A DNA stretch of 64,000 bases from Hyphomicrobiales bacterium (lineage in GTDB: Bacteria > Pseudomonadota > Alphaproteobacteria > Rhizobiales > Rhizobiaceae), in the NCBI GenBank assembly GCA_900468625.1, contig UBUL01000011.1:62001-126000 (forward strand), written 5' to 3'. The translations under genes were made by a program, and so were the position numbers. The notes below the pieces were generated by a model. The model made no database searches, was not told the DNA's origin, and saw nothing but the letters and a program-made list of their open reading frames with translations. Shown in pieces: positions 28,104 to 37,261 of this stretch (positions are counted from its first letter, which is position 1; each line of letters opens with the position of its first letter).

Positions 28104-29318
28104 CTACTCGGCAACGATCGATAGCGGCGAATAGCGCTCGCGATCATCGAACCATTCGCCGATGGTGCGCGAAATGTGCACCAGTCCTTCCAGGCGCATA
28201 TTGCTGTTGCTCGCCGACGGCGGCGCCCGGTTCGGCAGGCGCTTCAAGGCAGCCGCAAGCTGCTTCGGATCGGCAGATTCTTCCGGCAGCAGCATGTCGA
28301 CGAGACCGAGCTCGCTCGCCCGCTGCGCGCGGATGAGCTGCTCCTCGCGTGGCCGGGTGCGCGGTATGATCAGCGCCGGCTTGTCGAAGGACAGGATCTC
28401 GCAATAGGTGTTGTAGCCGCCCATGGCGACGACGGCCTTGGCGCCGGCAATCAATTCTTCCATCTTGTTGTCGAATTCGATGACCTGCAGACAGTCGATC
28501 CTGCTTGCGCGCTCCAAAAGCTGGCTGCGCTCCTTGGCCGGCATATAGGGGCCAAGCACAATCAGCGTCTTCAGCGTCAAGGAACTGTCCTGCTCGAAGG
28601 CCGCGACGACATCGCTGACCAGATCGGCGCCGTCACCGCCGCCGCCGGTCGTCACCAAAATATAGTCCTCGTCAGGCACGTGTTCCGACTTCGTACCCAG
28701 GGTGGAAACGCTGCGCTGCAGGAAGCCGACGAACTCCATCTTCCGGCGCACGCCTGCCGGAACATCGAGACCGATGAGCGGATCATGGAAATCCGGCGGC
28801 CCATAGACCCAGACGCAATCGTAGAACTGATCGATCTTCTGCAGCACGTTGTTCTTCTTCCACTCGGCTTCCAGCAGATGCGGCGCGTCCATGACGTCGC
28901 GCATGCCCAGAACGAGTGTCGTGCCGCGTGCCTTGAGATAGGTCAGCGTCTCCTCGACCTCGCCTTTCAGCCCCATCGGCTCCTTGTCGACGATGAAAAC
29001 ATCCGGCTGGAAGGTCTCGGCCGTGTGGCGAATGATCGATTGCCGCATCTTCAGCGTTTCCTGAAGTGCGACGTGGCTTGCCATCGACGTATATTCGCCG
29101 TCGCGCAGCTTGATGACGCTCGGCACTTTGACGAAGTCCACGCGGGCACGATAGTCGAAAGCCCCGGCGATCGTTGCGCCGGAGATAATCAGCACGTTCA
29201 GGCCGCGATAGTCCTCGACAAGCGCATGGGCTATGGTTCGGCATCTCCTGAGATGACCGAGACCGAACGTGTCATGGCTATACATGAGGATTCGAGCATC
29301 TTCTAAGCGCCGCTTCAT
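28104..29318 (-). CDS. MurG-like glycosyltransferase, first gene of a three-gene set
   Basis: 404-residue GT-B transferase. It opens with ILMYSHDTFGLGHLRRCRTIAHAL and has the donor-binding segment LVTTGGGGDGADLVSDVV and AVVAMGGYNTYCEILSF followed by RPREEQLIRAQR, as in MurG/GT28 relatives. ATG 29318 is chosen with AGAGG eight bases upstream; an in-frame TTG lies two codons earlier. It is the promoter-proximal gene of the glycosyltransferase set, starting 100 bases from the stop of the importer permease gene (29418), which is on the same strand, so read-through from that operon is possible. Confidence 0.82.
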   Translation of the reverse strand: MKRRLEDARILMYSHDTFGLGHLRRCRTIAHALVEDYRGLNVLIISGATIAGAFDYRARVDFVKVPSVIKLRDGEYTSMASHVALQETLKMRQSIIRHTAETFQPDVFIVDKEPMGLKGEVEETLTYLKARGTTLVLGMRDVMDAPHLLEAEWKKNNVLQKIDQFYDCVWVYGPPDFHDPLIGLDVPAGVRRKMEFVGFLQRSVSTLGTKSEHVPDEDYILVTTGGGGDGADLVSDVVAAFEQDSSLTLKTLIVLGPYMPAKERSQLLERASRIDCLQVIEFDNKMEELIAGAKAVVAMGGYNTYCEILSFDKPALIIPRTRPREEQLIRAQRASELGLVDMLLPEESADPKQLAAALKRLPNRAPPSASNSNMRLEGLVHISRTIGEWFDDRERYSPLSIVAE

Positions 29319-29417
29319 GGGCAAAACCTCTGGGGGTGAAAGTTATACGCGGTGCGTCGGCAAACGACATCCGCGGCCGCTTCTCGAATTGCAATGCCGT
29401 CTTCGCCATTCACCCAG

Positions 29418-30593
29418 CTATTTGTAGGGATCGGCGGCATCGCGCAAGCCATCTCCTAAAAAGTTGAACGCGAGAATGACCAAAATCACCGGGACCATGG
29501 GCAAAAGGAGCCATGGATAAAAGGCGATGACGCTGACGCTCCTCGCCTCGGTCAGCAAAATACCCCAGCTCGTGATCGGCGGGCGAAGGCCCAATCCGAG
29601 AAAGCTCAGCGCAGTCTCGCCGAGAATCATGCTCGGAACCGAAATCGTTGCCGAAGCGATGAGATGCGACATGAAGCCCGGAACAAGATGGCGGCCGATA
29701 ATGCGCGGCGTGCTGGCGCCCATCAATTGCGCCGCAAGGACATAGTCTTCCTCGCGCAGGGACAGGAGCTTGGAGCGCACGGCGCGCGCGAGGCCGGTCC
29801 AGTCGAGAATACCGAGAATGATGGTGATGCCGAAATAGACGATGATCGGGCTCCAGCTCACCGGCATGATTGCCGCCAGCGCCATCCACAGGGGTAGGCT
29901 CGGCAGCGCCTGCAGCACCTCGATCACGCGCTGCACGAGAAGATCGAGGAGACCGCCATGATAGCCGGCAAGACCGCCTATGACGATGCCGAGGACGAAG
30001 CTGACCGTAATGCCGATAAGCCCGATCGTCAGAGATATCCGTGCGCCATAGATGATGCGCGACAGCACGTCCCGGCCCAGCCGGTCGGTTCCGAGCAGGT
30101 ACATCTGGCCGCCGACGGCCGGGCAGACGAGATGAAGGTTCGAATCCACCAGTCCCCAGAAGCGATAGGCATCACCGCGACAGAAGAAACGAATGGGTTG
30201 CACGTCCGAGGGATTATTGGTGTAGACCCGGCGCAACGTATCGATATCCAGCGTCATCTTGCGCCCATATACGAACGGTCCGACGAACTCTCCATTGTTG
30301 AAGAAGTGCACGGCCTGCGGCGGCGAATGGATATAATCCACATTGCGGGTGTGCAGCCCATAGGGCGCCAGGAATTCCGCAATGATGATCGTGCCATAGG
30401 CCAGCAGCAGGAAAATGCCGGAGGCAAGCGCAAGCTTATGTTTCTTGAACTTCCACCACATCAGCTTCTTTTGCGAAGCCATATAGTAGCGTTGCTGGCC
30501 GGCGGACATTGCCTCGAACTGATCCGGGTCGAAAGCCGCGTTCGAGACATAATGCTCCAGGGGAGCACCAGGTTTTGGCAGGGATACGCTCAC
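29418..30593 (-). CDS. ABC transporter permease, Opp/Dpp type (DppC-like)
   Basis: 391-residue inner-membrane permease with GTG start at 30593 overlapping the stop of the upstream permease (GTGA). It has a large periplasmic insert with TDRLGRDVLSR, the coupling motif YVLAAQLMGASTPRIIGRHLVPG and the family C-terminus GDGLRDAADPYK. The N-terminal 75 residues are cytoplasmic and unusually long. The frame stays open upstream to 31100 inside the other permease, but that extension is not coding. It is the last gene of an ATPase-SBP-permease-permease operon. Confidence 0.86.
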   Translation of the reverse strand: MSVSLPKPGAPLEHYVSNAAFDPDQFEAMSAGQQRYYMASQKKLMWWKFKKHKLALASGIFLLLAYGTIIIAEFLAPYGLHTRNVDYIHSPPQAVHFFNNGEFVGPFVYGRKMTLDIDTLRRVYTNNPSDVQPIRFFCRGDAYRFWGLVDSNLHLVCPAVGGQMYLLGTDRLGRDVLSRIIYGARISLTIGLIGITVSFVLGIVIGGLAGYHGGLLDLLVQRVIEVLQALPSLPLWMALAAIMPVSWSPIIVYFGITIILGILDWTGLARAVRSKLLSLREEDYVLAAQLMGASTPRIIGRHLVPGFMSHLIASATISVPSMILGETALSFLGLGLRPPITSWGILLTEARSVSVIAFYPWLLLPMVPVILVILAFNFLGDGLRDAADPYK

Positions 30594-31588
30594 TTTGTGC
30601 TCCTGCCTTGCAAGCGGATGCGGGGATCGAGAAAGCCAAGCGCGATATCCGAGATCAGCACGCCGATGACATTGAGGAAGGCCAGAAACATCAGGAAAGA
30701 GCCGGCAAGATACATGTCCTGGCTCTGCAGCGCCCTGATCAGCATCGGACCGGTCGTCTCCAGCGACAGCACGATGGCGGTGATTTCGGCGCCGGAGATG
30801 ATCGACGGCAGGATCGATCCGATGTCGGCCACGAAGAAGTTCAGCGCCATGCGCAGCGGATATTTCACCAGCGTCCTCAGGGGATGCAGCCCCTTGGCAC
30901 GCGCGGTGACGACATATTGCTTCTGCATCTCGTCGAGCAGATTGGCGCGAAGGCGGCGGATCATGCCGGCGGTTCCGGCCGTGCCGACAATAATGACCGG
31001 GATCCATAGATGCGAGAGAATCGAGCGCGCCTTTTCCCAGCTCATCGGCTGCGAAAGGTATTTCTGGTCCATCAGATGGCCGATCGACACGCCGAACCAA
31101 ACATTGGCGAAATACATTAGGATCAGCGCCAGCATGAAATTCGGGATGGCGATGCCGAGCAGGCCGAGGAAGGTAAGGCCGTAGTCGCTCCAGCTATATT
31201 GATGGGTTGCCGAATAGATGCCGATCGGGAAAGCGATCAACCAGGTCAGAAGGATCGTCGTCATCGATACGAGGATAGTCAGCCAAAGCCGGTCGCCGAC
31301 TACATCCGACACCGGCAGCTGATATTCGAAAGAATAGCCGAAATCGCCGTGCAGCATACCTCCGGCCCAGTGAAGATATTGAAGCGGCAGCGGCTGATCG
31401 AGCCCGTATTCGTGGCGAAGATTCTCCATATCCTGAAGGTTCGCTGTATCGCCCTGAGCGCGCAGTTCGGCGATCTGGCTATCGAAGAAGTCCCCGGGCG
31501 GCAATTGGATGATGGTGAAGACCAGCATCGAGATGACGACCAGAGTGGGGATCATCACGGCGACACGCCAAAGGATATATCTAAGCAT
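30590..31588 (-). CDS. ABC transporter permease, Opp/Dpp type (DppB-like)
   Basis: 332-residue permease. N-terminal anchor LRYILWRVAVMIPTLVVISM, the periplasmic element QLPPGDFFD with GLDQPLPLQYLHW, five further helices and coupling motif VTARAKGLHPLRTLVKYPLRM. Its ATG overlaps the SBP stop by eight bases, so the two are translationally coupled. It is similar in plan to agpB but clearly divergent, so this is an independent importer and not a recent duplication. Confidence 0.86.
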   Translation of the reverse strand: MLRYILWRVAVMIPTLVVISMLVFTIIQLPPGDFFDSQIAELRAQGDTANLQDMENLRHEYGLDQPLPLQYLHWAGGMLHGDFGYSFEYQLPVSDVVGDRLWLTILVSMTTILLTWLIAFPIGIYSATHQYSWSDYGLTFLGLLGIAIPNFMLALILMYFANVWFGVSIGHLMDQKYLSQPMSWEKARSILSHLWIPVIIVGTAGTAGMIRRLRANLLDEMQKQYVVTARAKGLHPLRTLVKYPLRMALNFFVADIGSILPSIISGAEITAIVLSLETTGPMLIRALQSQDMYLAGSFLMFLAFLNVIGVLISDIALGFLDPRIRLQGRSTK

Positions 31589-33503
31589 TCCGGCTGTCCT
31601 CCTTCATCCAGAAGGTGTCCGGCATATACACGCCGAGCAGGCAGGTCGGATCGAAGCCGTAAAGCGCCTTTTCCGGCACGTTCTGCATGCGGGCCGAGTG
31701 CACGATCGGCTGGAGAGTGCCGTTGATGAGGCCGATGGAGAACACCTGCTCCGTATAGATCTTCAGCATCTTATGCCAGATCTCGGCCCGCTCGAAGGAG
31801 GAGGCAGCCTCCTCCCATTCGCCCAGCAGCTTGACCAGCTCGACCGCTTCGGGCACGTCCGGAGCCACCCCTTGCGTCCGGCGCGACAGATAGTACATGC
31901 CCCAAAGAGGCCATTGCATCTGGTCATTGGTCGTCGGCGCCAATTCGCCGGGATTCATGTCGGCCGTGGCAACGCCATTGTCGAGGCCATACCACATCGA
32001 CATCAGAATGCGCCCGCTCATGCCGCGGCTGCGGAAAATATCGCGCTGGGACACGCGAATAAAAAGTGCAATGCCGACCTTGCGCCAGTGATCGGTGACC
32101 AGTTCCAGCACGTCGGAATCGAGCGTGCTTTCGCCCGGTGTCTCAACGGTGATTTCCATTCGCCGGCCATCCGGCAGCAAGCGGATGCCGTCTTCGTCGC
32201 GCTTGGCAAGACCGGCAGCATCCAGAAGCGCATTGGCCTGATCCGGATCGTGCTCGATCCAGGCAGAGGCATATTCAGGCCTGAAAAGCGGGCTGTCGGG
32301 CAGCACCGTGTTGGCGCTTGCAGTCCCGAGACCGTAGAACACGGCCATATTGATCTCATGGCGATCGATCGCCAGCGACAGCGCCCTGCGCACCCGAACA
32401 TCGCGCAAGAGGTCGCGCCAGACCGCGTCGGCACTGTTCAGATTGGGGTACAGGGCAACGCGCGACCCCCGCGCAGCCTTCCAAAGATCGACCTTGATCT
32501 TGCTTGGATCGCGCTTTTCCGCCTCCTTCAGGAAGGTGTAGTCGTTGAAGTCTATGCCGGTCGCCTGCAGATCGCTTTCTCCCGCACCGGTCTTGGCGGA
32601 GATGATCGCCGAAGAGCTGATGTTCAGGATCATGCGGTCGATATAGGGCAGCTGCCGCCCGTTCTCGTCAACACGGTGAAAATAAGGATTGCGTTCGAAT
32701 ACGAATTGCTCGGCCGGCGGCGCGGTCGTGTTCTTCCAGGGATCGAGTACCGGCAGGTTGGGATTTTCAGGCCGATAGGCCTTACCCATCTTGATGTGCA
32801 GATCCTGCCATTTCTTCACCCGGTTTTCCTTCATCAGCGAGGAAAGGCGAATGCTGTCCTGGTATTTCTTGTGGAACTGCTTGAGATAATGCGCAGGCCC
32901 GGCGATGACGAGCGGCTGCGGAGCGGCAAGCATCGGCAGGAAATCCGGGTTGGGATCATCCCAGGAGTAGCGCACCGTCAATTCGTCAAGCAGCTCGAAA
33001 CGCGGCAGGCTGCCGTGCGGGCGCAGCTCCAGGGCGCCGCCGCCGGGCGTGAGCTCCTTGTTCAGGATGACGTCTTCCCACCAATAGCGGAAATCATAGG
33101 CCGTAAACGGATGTCCGTCAGACCATTTATGGCCCTCGCGCAGCTTGAAGGTGAAGACCATGTCGTTGACGGAGGAAAAGGATTCCAGAATGTCCGGCTG
33201 CAGGGTCAGCATGCTGTCATAACCGACGAGACGGGCATATCCGTAGATCGTCATGAAGCGGATGTCGTTCTGGCTGCCGATGAGCGTGCGCACGGAGCCG
33301 CCGTAGCGGCCGGGTGCGCGGCCCATGGCCGCGACGCTGACGATACGGGGGAATTTCGGCAGGCGCTTGGCAAGATGCGGCATCTGCCCGGCCCGCAGCC
33401 AGTCGGCGAGGTATTCCGGTTCATTGTCGACATCGGCAGCCAGAACAGGCTGCGGCATGACGGCAGAGGCCAGCAGGCCGAGGAACGTACGCCGATTGAT
33501 CAT
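31581..33503 (-). CDS. Extracytoplasmic solute-binding protein, family 5
   Basis: 640-residue binding protein with an N-terminal export signal containing arginine ([22 protein letters not shown]; a Tat-like RRTFLG). The family-5 core shows FKLREGHKWSDGHPFTAYDFRYWWED, DVRVRRALSLAIDRHEIN and a C-terminal lobe with MSMWYGLDNG. At 640 residues it belongs to the long subgroup that includes AgpA. The frame extends upstream to 34346 only as antisense-like noise; ATG 33503 overlaps the ATPase stop by four bases. The ligand is unknown: sugars, peptides and cell-wall fragments are all possible. The downstream glycosyltransferases make a glycan product worth testing. Confidence 0.83.
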   Translation of the reverse strand: MINRRTFLGLLASAVMPQPVLAADVDNEPEYLADWLRAGQMPHLAKRLPKFPRIVSVAAMGRAPGRYGGSVRTLIGSQNDIRFMTIYGYARLVGYDSMLTLQPDILESFSSVNDMVFTFKLREGHKWSDGHPFTAYDFRYWWEDVILNKELTPGGGALELRPHGSLPRFELLDELTVRYSWDDPNPDFLPMLAAPQPLVIAGPAHYLKQFHKKYQDSIRLSSLMKENRVKKWQDLHIKMGKAYRPENPNLPVLDPWKNTTAPPAEQFVFERNPYFHRVDENGRQLPYIDRMILNISSSAIISAKTGAGESDLQATGIDFNDYTFLKEAEKRDPSKIKVDLWKAARGSRVALYPNLNSADAVWRDLLRDVRVRRALSLAIDRHEINMAVFYGLGTASANTVLPDSPLFRPEYASAWIEHDPDQANALLDAAGLAKRDEDGIRLLPDGRRMEITVETPGESTLDSDVLELVTDHWRKVGIALFIRVSQRDIFRSRGMSGRILMSMWYGLDNGVATADMNPGELAPTTNDQMQWPLWGMYYLSRRTQGVAPDVPEAVELVKLLGEWEEAASSFERAEIWHKMLKIYTEQVFSIGLINGTLQPIVHSARMQNVPEKALYGFDPTCLLGVYMPDTFWMKEDSRNA

Positions 33504-35407
33504 TTGCGCAGCTCCTGGGCATCGACGCCCCGGCGCACGCGCACGAAATGTCCGCCGCCCAAATCCGCATAGGCTAGTTCCGCGTCGGCCCCATCCGAAA
33601 ATTGCGGCCCCCACTTCTGCTTGGCCGCAGGCCCTTCGCTGTTCAGCGCCGAAAAATCCAGCGGCCGGTCGAGATCGGGGAACGGGACTGCAGCGAGCAG
33701 AGAACGCGTATAGGGATGGACGGGCGCGCGCAGGATGACCTCGCGCGGCGCGATTTCGACGATGCGCCCCCGCGCCATGACGGCGATCCGGTCGGCCATG
33801 TAATCGACCACTGCGAGATTGTGCGAAATGAACAGGTAGGTCAGGCCGAGTTCTTTCTGCAGATCCTTGAGAAGGTTCAGGATTTGCGCCTGTACGGACA
33901 CATCGAGCGCGGAAACGGGCTCGTCGAGGATCAGAAGCTTCGGCCCGAGCGCCAGTGCGCGCGCAATTCCGATGCGCTGGCGCTGGCCGCCGGAAAAGCT
34001 GTGCGGGTAGCGGCTCAAATAGTGCTTGTCGAGGCCGATTGCCTGCATCAGCGCCGTGACCTTCTCCTTGCGCTCGGCGCTGTCGCCATGCCCATGGATT
34101 TCCAGGGGCTCGCTCAGGATGTTGCGGATCGTCATGCGCGGCGACAGCGACGAGACCGGATCCTGAAACACCATCTGGATCTTCGTGCGCAGATCCATCA
34201 ATTCGTCGCCCCTGACGGCGAGTACATCGATCTTGCTGCTGCCGTCGTCGAAGCTGACGGTACCGCTGTCGGCGGTAACCCCTCGCATGAGGATCTTGCT
34301 CACGGTCGTCTTGCCACAACCGCTTTCCCCGACCAGGCCAAGACACTCGCCGCGACGAATATCGAAACTGACGTCATCGACGGCGCGGAACTTCGCGCCA
34401 TCCCGCCGCCCGAACAGCCCGCCGGCCTTCGACGTGTAGGTCTTGGTCAGATTGCGCACGCTGAGCAGGACATCGGGTGCCGTGCCGGCAGCAGGTGCAG
34501 CATTGCCGATGAGTTTCTTCTTGCCGGAAAAGGTGCCGAGATTGACGGGTACATCCCGCAGGGACTTCAATCGCTGTCCCGGTTTCATATCGAAATGCGG
34601 CACCGCCGACATCAGCGCCTTCAGATAGCGATGCTGCGGCTGGCGGAAGATCGTTTCGACCGGGCCTGCCTCCATGATCTCGCCATGATAGATGACGACG
34701 ACCTCGTCGGCCATGTTGGCGACGACTCCGAGATCATGGGTGATCAGCAGCATCGCCATGTTGAAGGTCTGCTGGAGGTTGCGCAGCAAGCCGAGAATTT
34801 GAGCCTGGATGGTAACGTCGAGCGCCGTCGTCGGCTCGTCGGCGATCAGGAGCGCCGGATTGCAGATCAGCGCCATGGCGATCATCGCGCGCTGGCGCAT
34901 GCCTCCGGAAAGCTCGAAGGGATACATGTCGAAGGTGTGGTAGGGATCCTGAAAACCGACAAGGCTCAGCATCTCCTCGGTCTTCTCGCGCTGCTCCGAC
35001 CTGCTGAAACCAGGGTTGTGGATACGCAGCGCTTCGCTGATCTGGTTGCCCACCGTATGCAGCGGCGACAGCGAAGTCATTGGCTCCTGGAAGATCTTGG
35101 CCATGCGCGCGCCGCGCAGCCTGCGCATGGCAATGCCATCGCGCGGCAACTGGAGAATATCGGTCGTCCGGCCGTCGAGCGGATCGGTGAACAGAATTCG
35201 CCCGGTCGCCTTCGCCGGCGTCGGCAGGATCCCCATGATCGACTGGCTGATGATCGACTTGCCGGAGCCGGATTCGCCGACCAGGGCCGTCACCTTGCCG
35301 GGAAGCACTCTCAAACCGGCATTCTTGACGACGCGCAGACTGTCTCCGTAGAGGGAGAACGAGACATCGAGGTTCTCGATACGCAGTAGATCAGTCCCTG
35401 ACGCCAT
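33500..35407 (-). CDS. Fused dual ATPase of the second Opp/Dpp-type importer
   Basis: 635-residue cytoplasmic ATPase and first gene of the operon. Domain 1 (about 8-275): [33 protein letters not shown]. Domain 2 (about 315-580): [33 protein letters not shown]. Both look active. About 50 extra residues follow the second domain and end in [21 protein letters not shown] 35407 is used; the longer frame to 35695 runs into the intergenic region. The order (ATPase first, binding protein second) is unusual for this family and differs from agp, where the binding protein leads. Confidence 0.86.
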   Translation of the reverse strand: MASGTDLLRIENLDVSFSLYGDSLRVVKNAGLRVLPGKVTALVGESGSGKSIISQSIMGILPTPAKATGRILFTDPLDGRTTDILQLPRDGIAMRRLRGARMAKIFQEPMTSLSPLHTVGNQISEALRIHNPGFSRSEQREKTEEMLSLVGFQDPYHTFDMYPFELSGGMRQRAMIAMALICNPALLIADEPTTALDVTIQAQILGLLRNLQQTFNMAMLLITHDLGVVANMADEVVVIYHGEIMEAGPVETIFRQPQHRYLKALMSAVPHFDMKPGQRLKSLRDVPVNLGTFSGKKKLIGNAAPAAGTAPDVLLSVRNLTKTYTSKAGGLFGRRDGAKFRAVDDVSFDIRRGECLGLVGESGCGKTTVSKILMRGVTADSGTVSFDDGSSKIDVLAVRGDELMDLRTKIQMVFQDPVSSLSPRMTIRNILSEPLEIHGHGDSAERKEKVTALMQAIGLDKHYLSRYPHSFSGGQRQRIGIARALALGPKLLILDEPVSALDVSVQAQILNLLKDLQKELGLTYLFISHNLAVVDYMADRIAVMARGRIVEIAPREVILRAPVHPYTRSLLAAVPFPDLDRPLDFSALNSEGPAAKQKWGPQFSDGADAELAYADLGGGHFVRVRRGVDAQELRK

Positions 35408-35567
35408 ACATATTACTTCCCGCTTACATGACCTTTGTGGCCTTATACAGCACACTAACGTAGGCCATAACGGGTGTCTAGCTGGTCGCGGCAACGCGGA
35501 GACTATAAAAAAACTGTCGTCTTTCCAGTGATATATCGGCTTATGCTGAGACGGGAATTTGCTCCGG

Positions 35568-36905
35568 TCAGGGAGCCAGGTTTTCGACTTGAAGACGGCT
35601 CTCGAACTTCTTGGCATCCCTGTGCAAGAGAATGACCTGCTCTGCCTCGGAGAGGCTGTCTGACGCCGTTTCCTGAAAGATCTCCAGTGTGCCATTGGCT
35701 GCCGTCGCAGCTTTCGGGGAGACGACGGTAAAGCGCTGGCGCACGCCGCGCAGCTTCTCCTCGCCGAGCTTTCCCCACTCGCAGCCGGTGTAGCTGGAGA
35801 AAGCCTGGCTCGCGACGACCTCGGTCGAATATTTCTTGGTCAGGGATTGCAGCCGCTCGACCTCGTTGACCGCCGCGCCAAAAGCCGAAAACGTCAATCG
35901 ATCCTTCAATCCGACATTGCCGAACATGACGTTGCCGACATGCAGGCCGATCCCGTAGCGCACTTCGCTCAAATTGCGCGACCGGCGATCGCCGTTGAGC
36001 GCGGCGACCCGGCGCTGCGCCTCGAAAACGGCCGATAGCGCGGCCTCGCAGGCCACCTTGGAGGGATCCTTGTGCCGCCCGCACGGATAGACGGCCAGAA
36101 ATCCATCGCCCAGAAAACTCATGATCTCGCCGCCGTTGCGGTTGAACGGCGCGGCGATCGCATCGAAGAACTCGTTCAGCGTATCGATATAGGCCTGGCG
36201 TCCTTCCTTTTCGGCGTAAACGGTGGATTGCCGCATGTCGCCCATGACGAGCGCAGCGCGGATCGTTTCGCCGTCGCCACGGCGGATCTGACCGTTCAGC
36301 ACACGTTTGCCGGCATCGCCGCCGAGATAGGTGGTCAGCATATTGTTGGTGAGCTTGCCCAAAACCGCCATCTTGGCGGCCATGGCCAGATGGTTCTGCA
36401 TGCGCATCAACGCACCGATCATCTCTTCGCTGAAACCGCCGATGCTGTCCGTGGACCAGGAGCCCATCATGCCCTGGACCGAGCCGGCGCCGAAAGTCTG
36501 CACGAAGGCCATATAGTCGGTCACCTTCTCCTTGCGCAGATCCTCGAAGATCGGAAACTCGACCGCTCCCTCGACATCGATCCGGCGGCGCAGGTGCTGA
36601 AGATTGTTGGACAGCAGATAATAATAAGGGCTCTGCATGAAGCGTTCCGGCCTCTCGTTGACATGCCGATAGCCCTCGATCGTCAGACCGGCGGCGCGAC
36701 GCCAGGTGAAGCCAAGCGCGTCATAGAGCGGATGAAGCATGGAGAAGGTCAGATGCACGCGGCTGAGCGGCATGCCGGTCGCCGCCATGCGCTCGCAGAA
36801 GCCGCGGACGATGGTCTCCAGGTTTTCGCCCGTCAGCGCCGCCTGTGTCAGCCATTCCGCCACTTTATCGAGAAGAAGATCAGAAACACTCGAATGAATA
36901 GTCAT
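35568..36905 (-). CDS. Class III adenylate/guanylate cyclase-like protein with altered specificity residues
   Basis: 445 residues. An N-terminal region (about 1-200) has features of rhizobial cyclases (HLTFSMLHPLYDALGFTWRR), followed by a class III catalytic domain (about 215-385). Both metal aspartates are kept (D223 in MGDMRQST, D267 in FLGDG). N347 and R351, which stabilise the transition state, are also present. The two adenine-recognising positions are changed: the usual Lys is S263 (GGEIMSFLGD) and the usual Asp is T338 (RLTFSAFG). Product specificity is therefore open: cAMP, cGMP, another nucleotide or none. It ends 160 bases before the importer ATPase gene on the same strand. Confidence 0.82.
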   Translation of the reverse strand: MTIHSSVSDLLLDKVAEWLTQAALTGENLETIVRGFCERMAATGMPLSRVHLTFSMLHPLYDALGFTWRRAAGLTIEGYRHVNERPERFMQSPYYYLLSNNLQHLRRRIDVEGAVEFPIFEDLRKEKVTDYMAFVQTFGAGSVQGMMGSWSTDSIGGFSEEMIGALMRMQNHLAMAAKMAVLGKLTNNMLTTYLGGDAGKRVLNGQIRRGDGETIRAALVMGDMRQSTVYAEKEGRQAYIDTLNEFFDAIAAPFNRNGGEIMSFLGDGFLAVYPCGRHKDPSKVACEAALSAVFEAQRRVAALNGDRRSRNLSEVRYGIGLHVGNVMFGNVGLKDRLTFSAFGAAVNEVERLQSLTKKYSTEVVASQAFSSYTGCEWGKLGEEKLRGVRQRFTVVSPKAATAANGTLEIFQETASDSLSEAEQVILLHRDAKKFESRLQVENLAP

Positions 36906-37261
36906 TATCCCCGCGGCCTATCCTGCAATAGCTGATGTCTCGTCCCGGACCTTGGGCACCGTCAAGTCCGGCGGCCATGATTTCGGGCTTTCCGGGCCTA
37001 CTGGCCAGGCCGGATGAAAGCATCACGCAAAAGCGCCGACCTTCTCTTCCGTCAGATCGTGTCAGCATCAAAAAATTCCGCTGCATTTCGTTCCAGCCCC
37101 CGCCTATGAAATGCAGCAGGAAACGATCGCCGCAAGCAGCGACTCCCGTTTTGTTCTCCTTGAGATAAGGCGCATATTCCGCTGAAACAATGGGCAAAAC
37201 AGCAACGGACAGAGAAAATCGCCACCGCAAGCCGCAGCGGACTGCCAGCATAGCCCGAACG
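36906..37261. other. Gap between the cyclase and DUF3095 genes
   Basis: 356 bases with short open frames on both strands but no ribosome-binding site, family motif or codon pattern to support a gene. It should contain the cyclase promoter near 36906-37000. Nothing else seen. Confidence 0.4.

Noticed and set aside
31509..33572. 687-codon plus-strand open frame
   Set aside because: Antisense shadow of the family-5 binding protein; no recognisable protein features.
33504..34346. Upstream extension of the family-5 binding protein
   Set aside because: It overlaps the ATPase gene in another frame, and the ATG at 33503 begins a clean signal peptide.
33602..35389. 595-codon plus-strand open frame
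   Set aside because: Exactly opposite the importer ATPase, whose two complete ABC domains leave no doubt about the coding strand.
36880..37251. Possible small gene in the cyclase-DUF3095 gap
   Set aside because: No ribosome-binding site, no family motif, overlaps the cyclase start, and composition differs from neighbouring genes.
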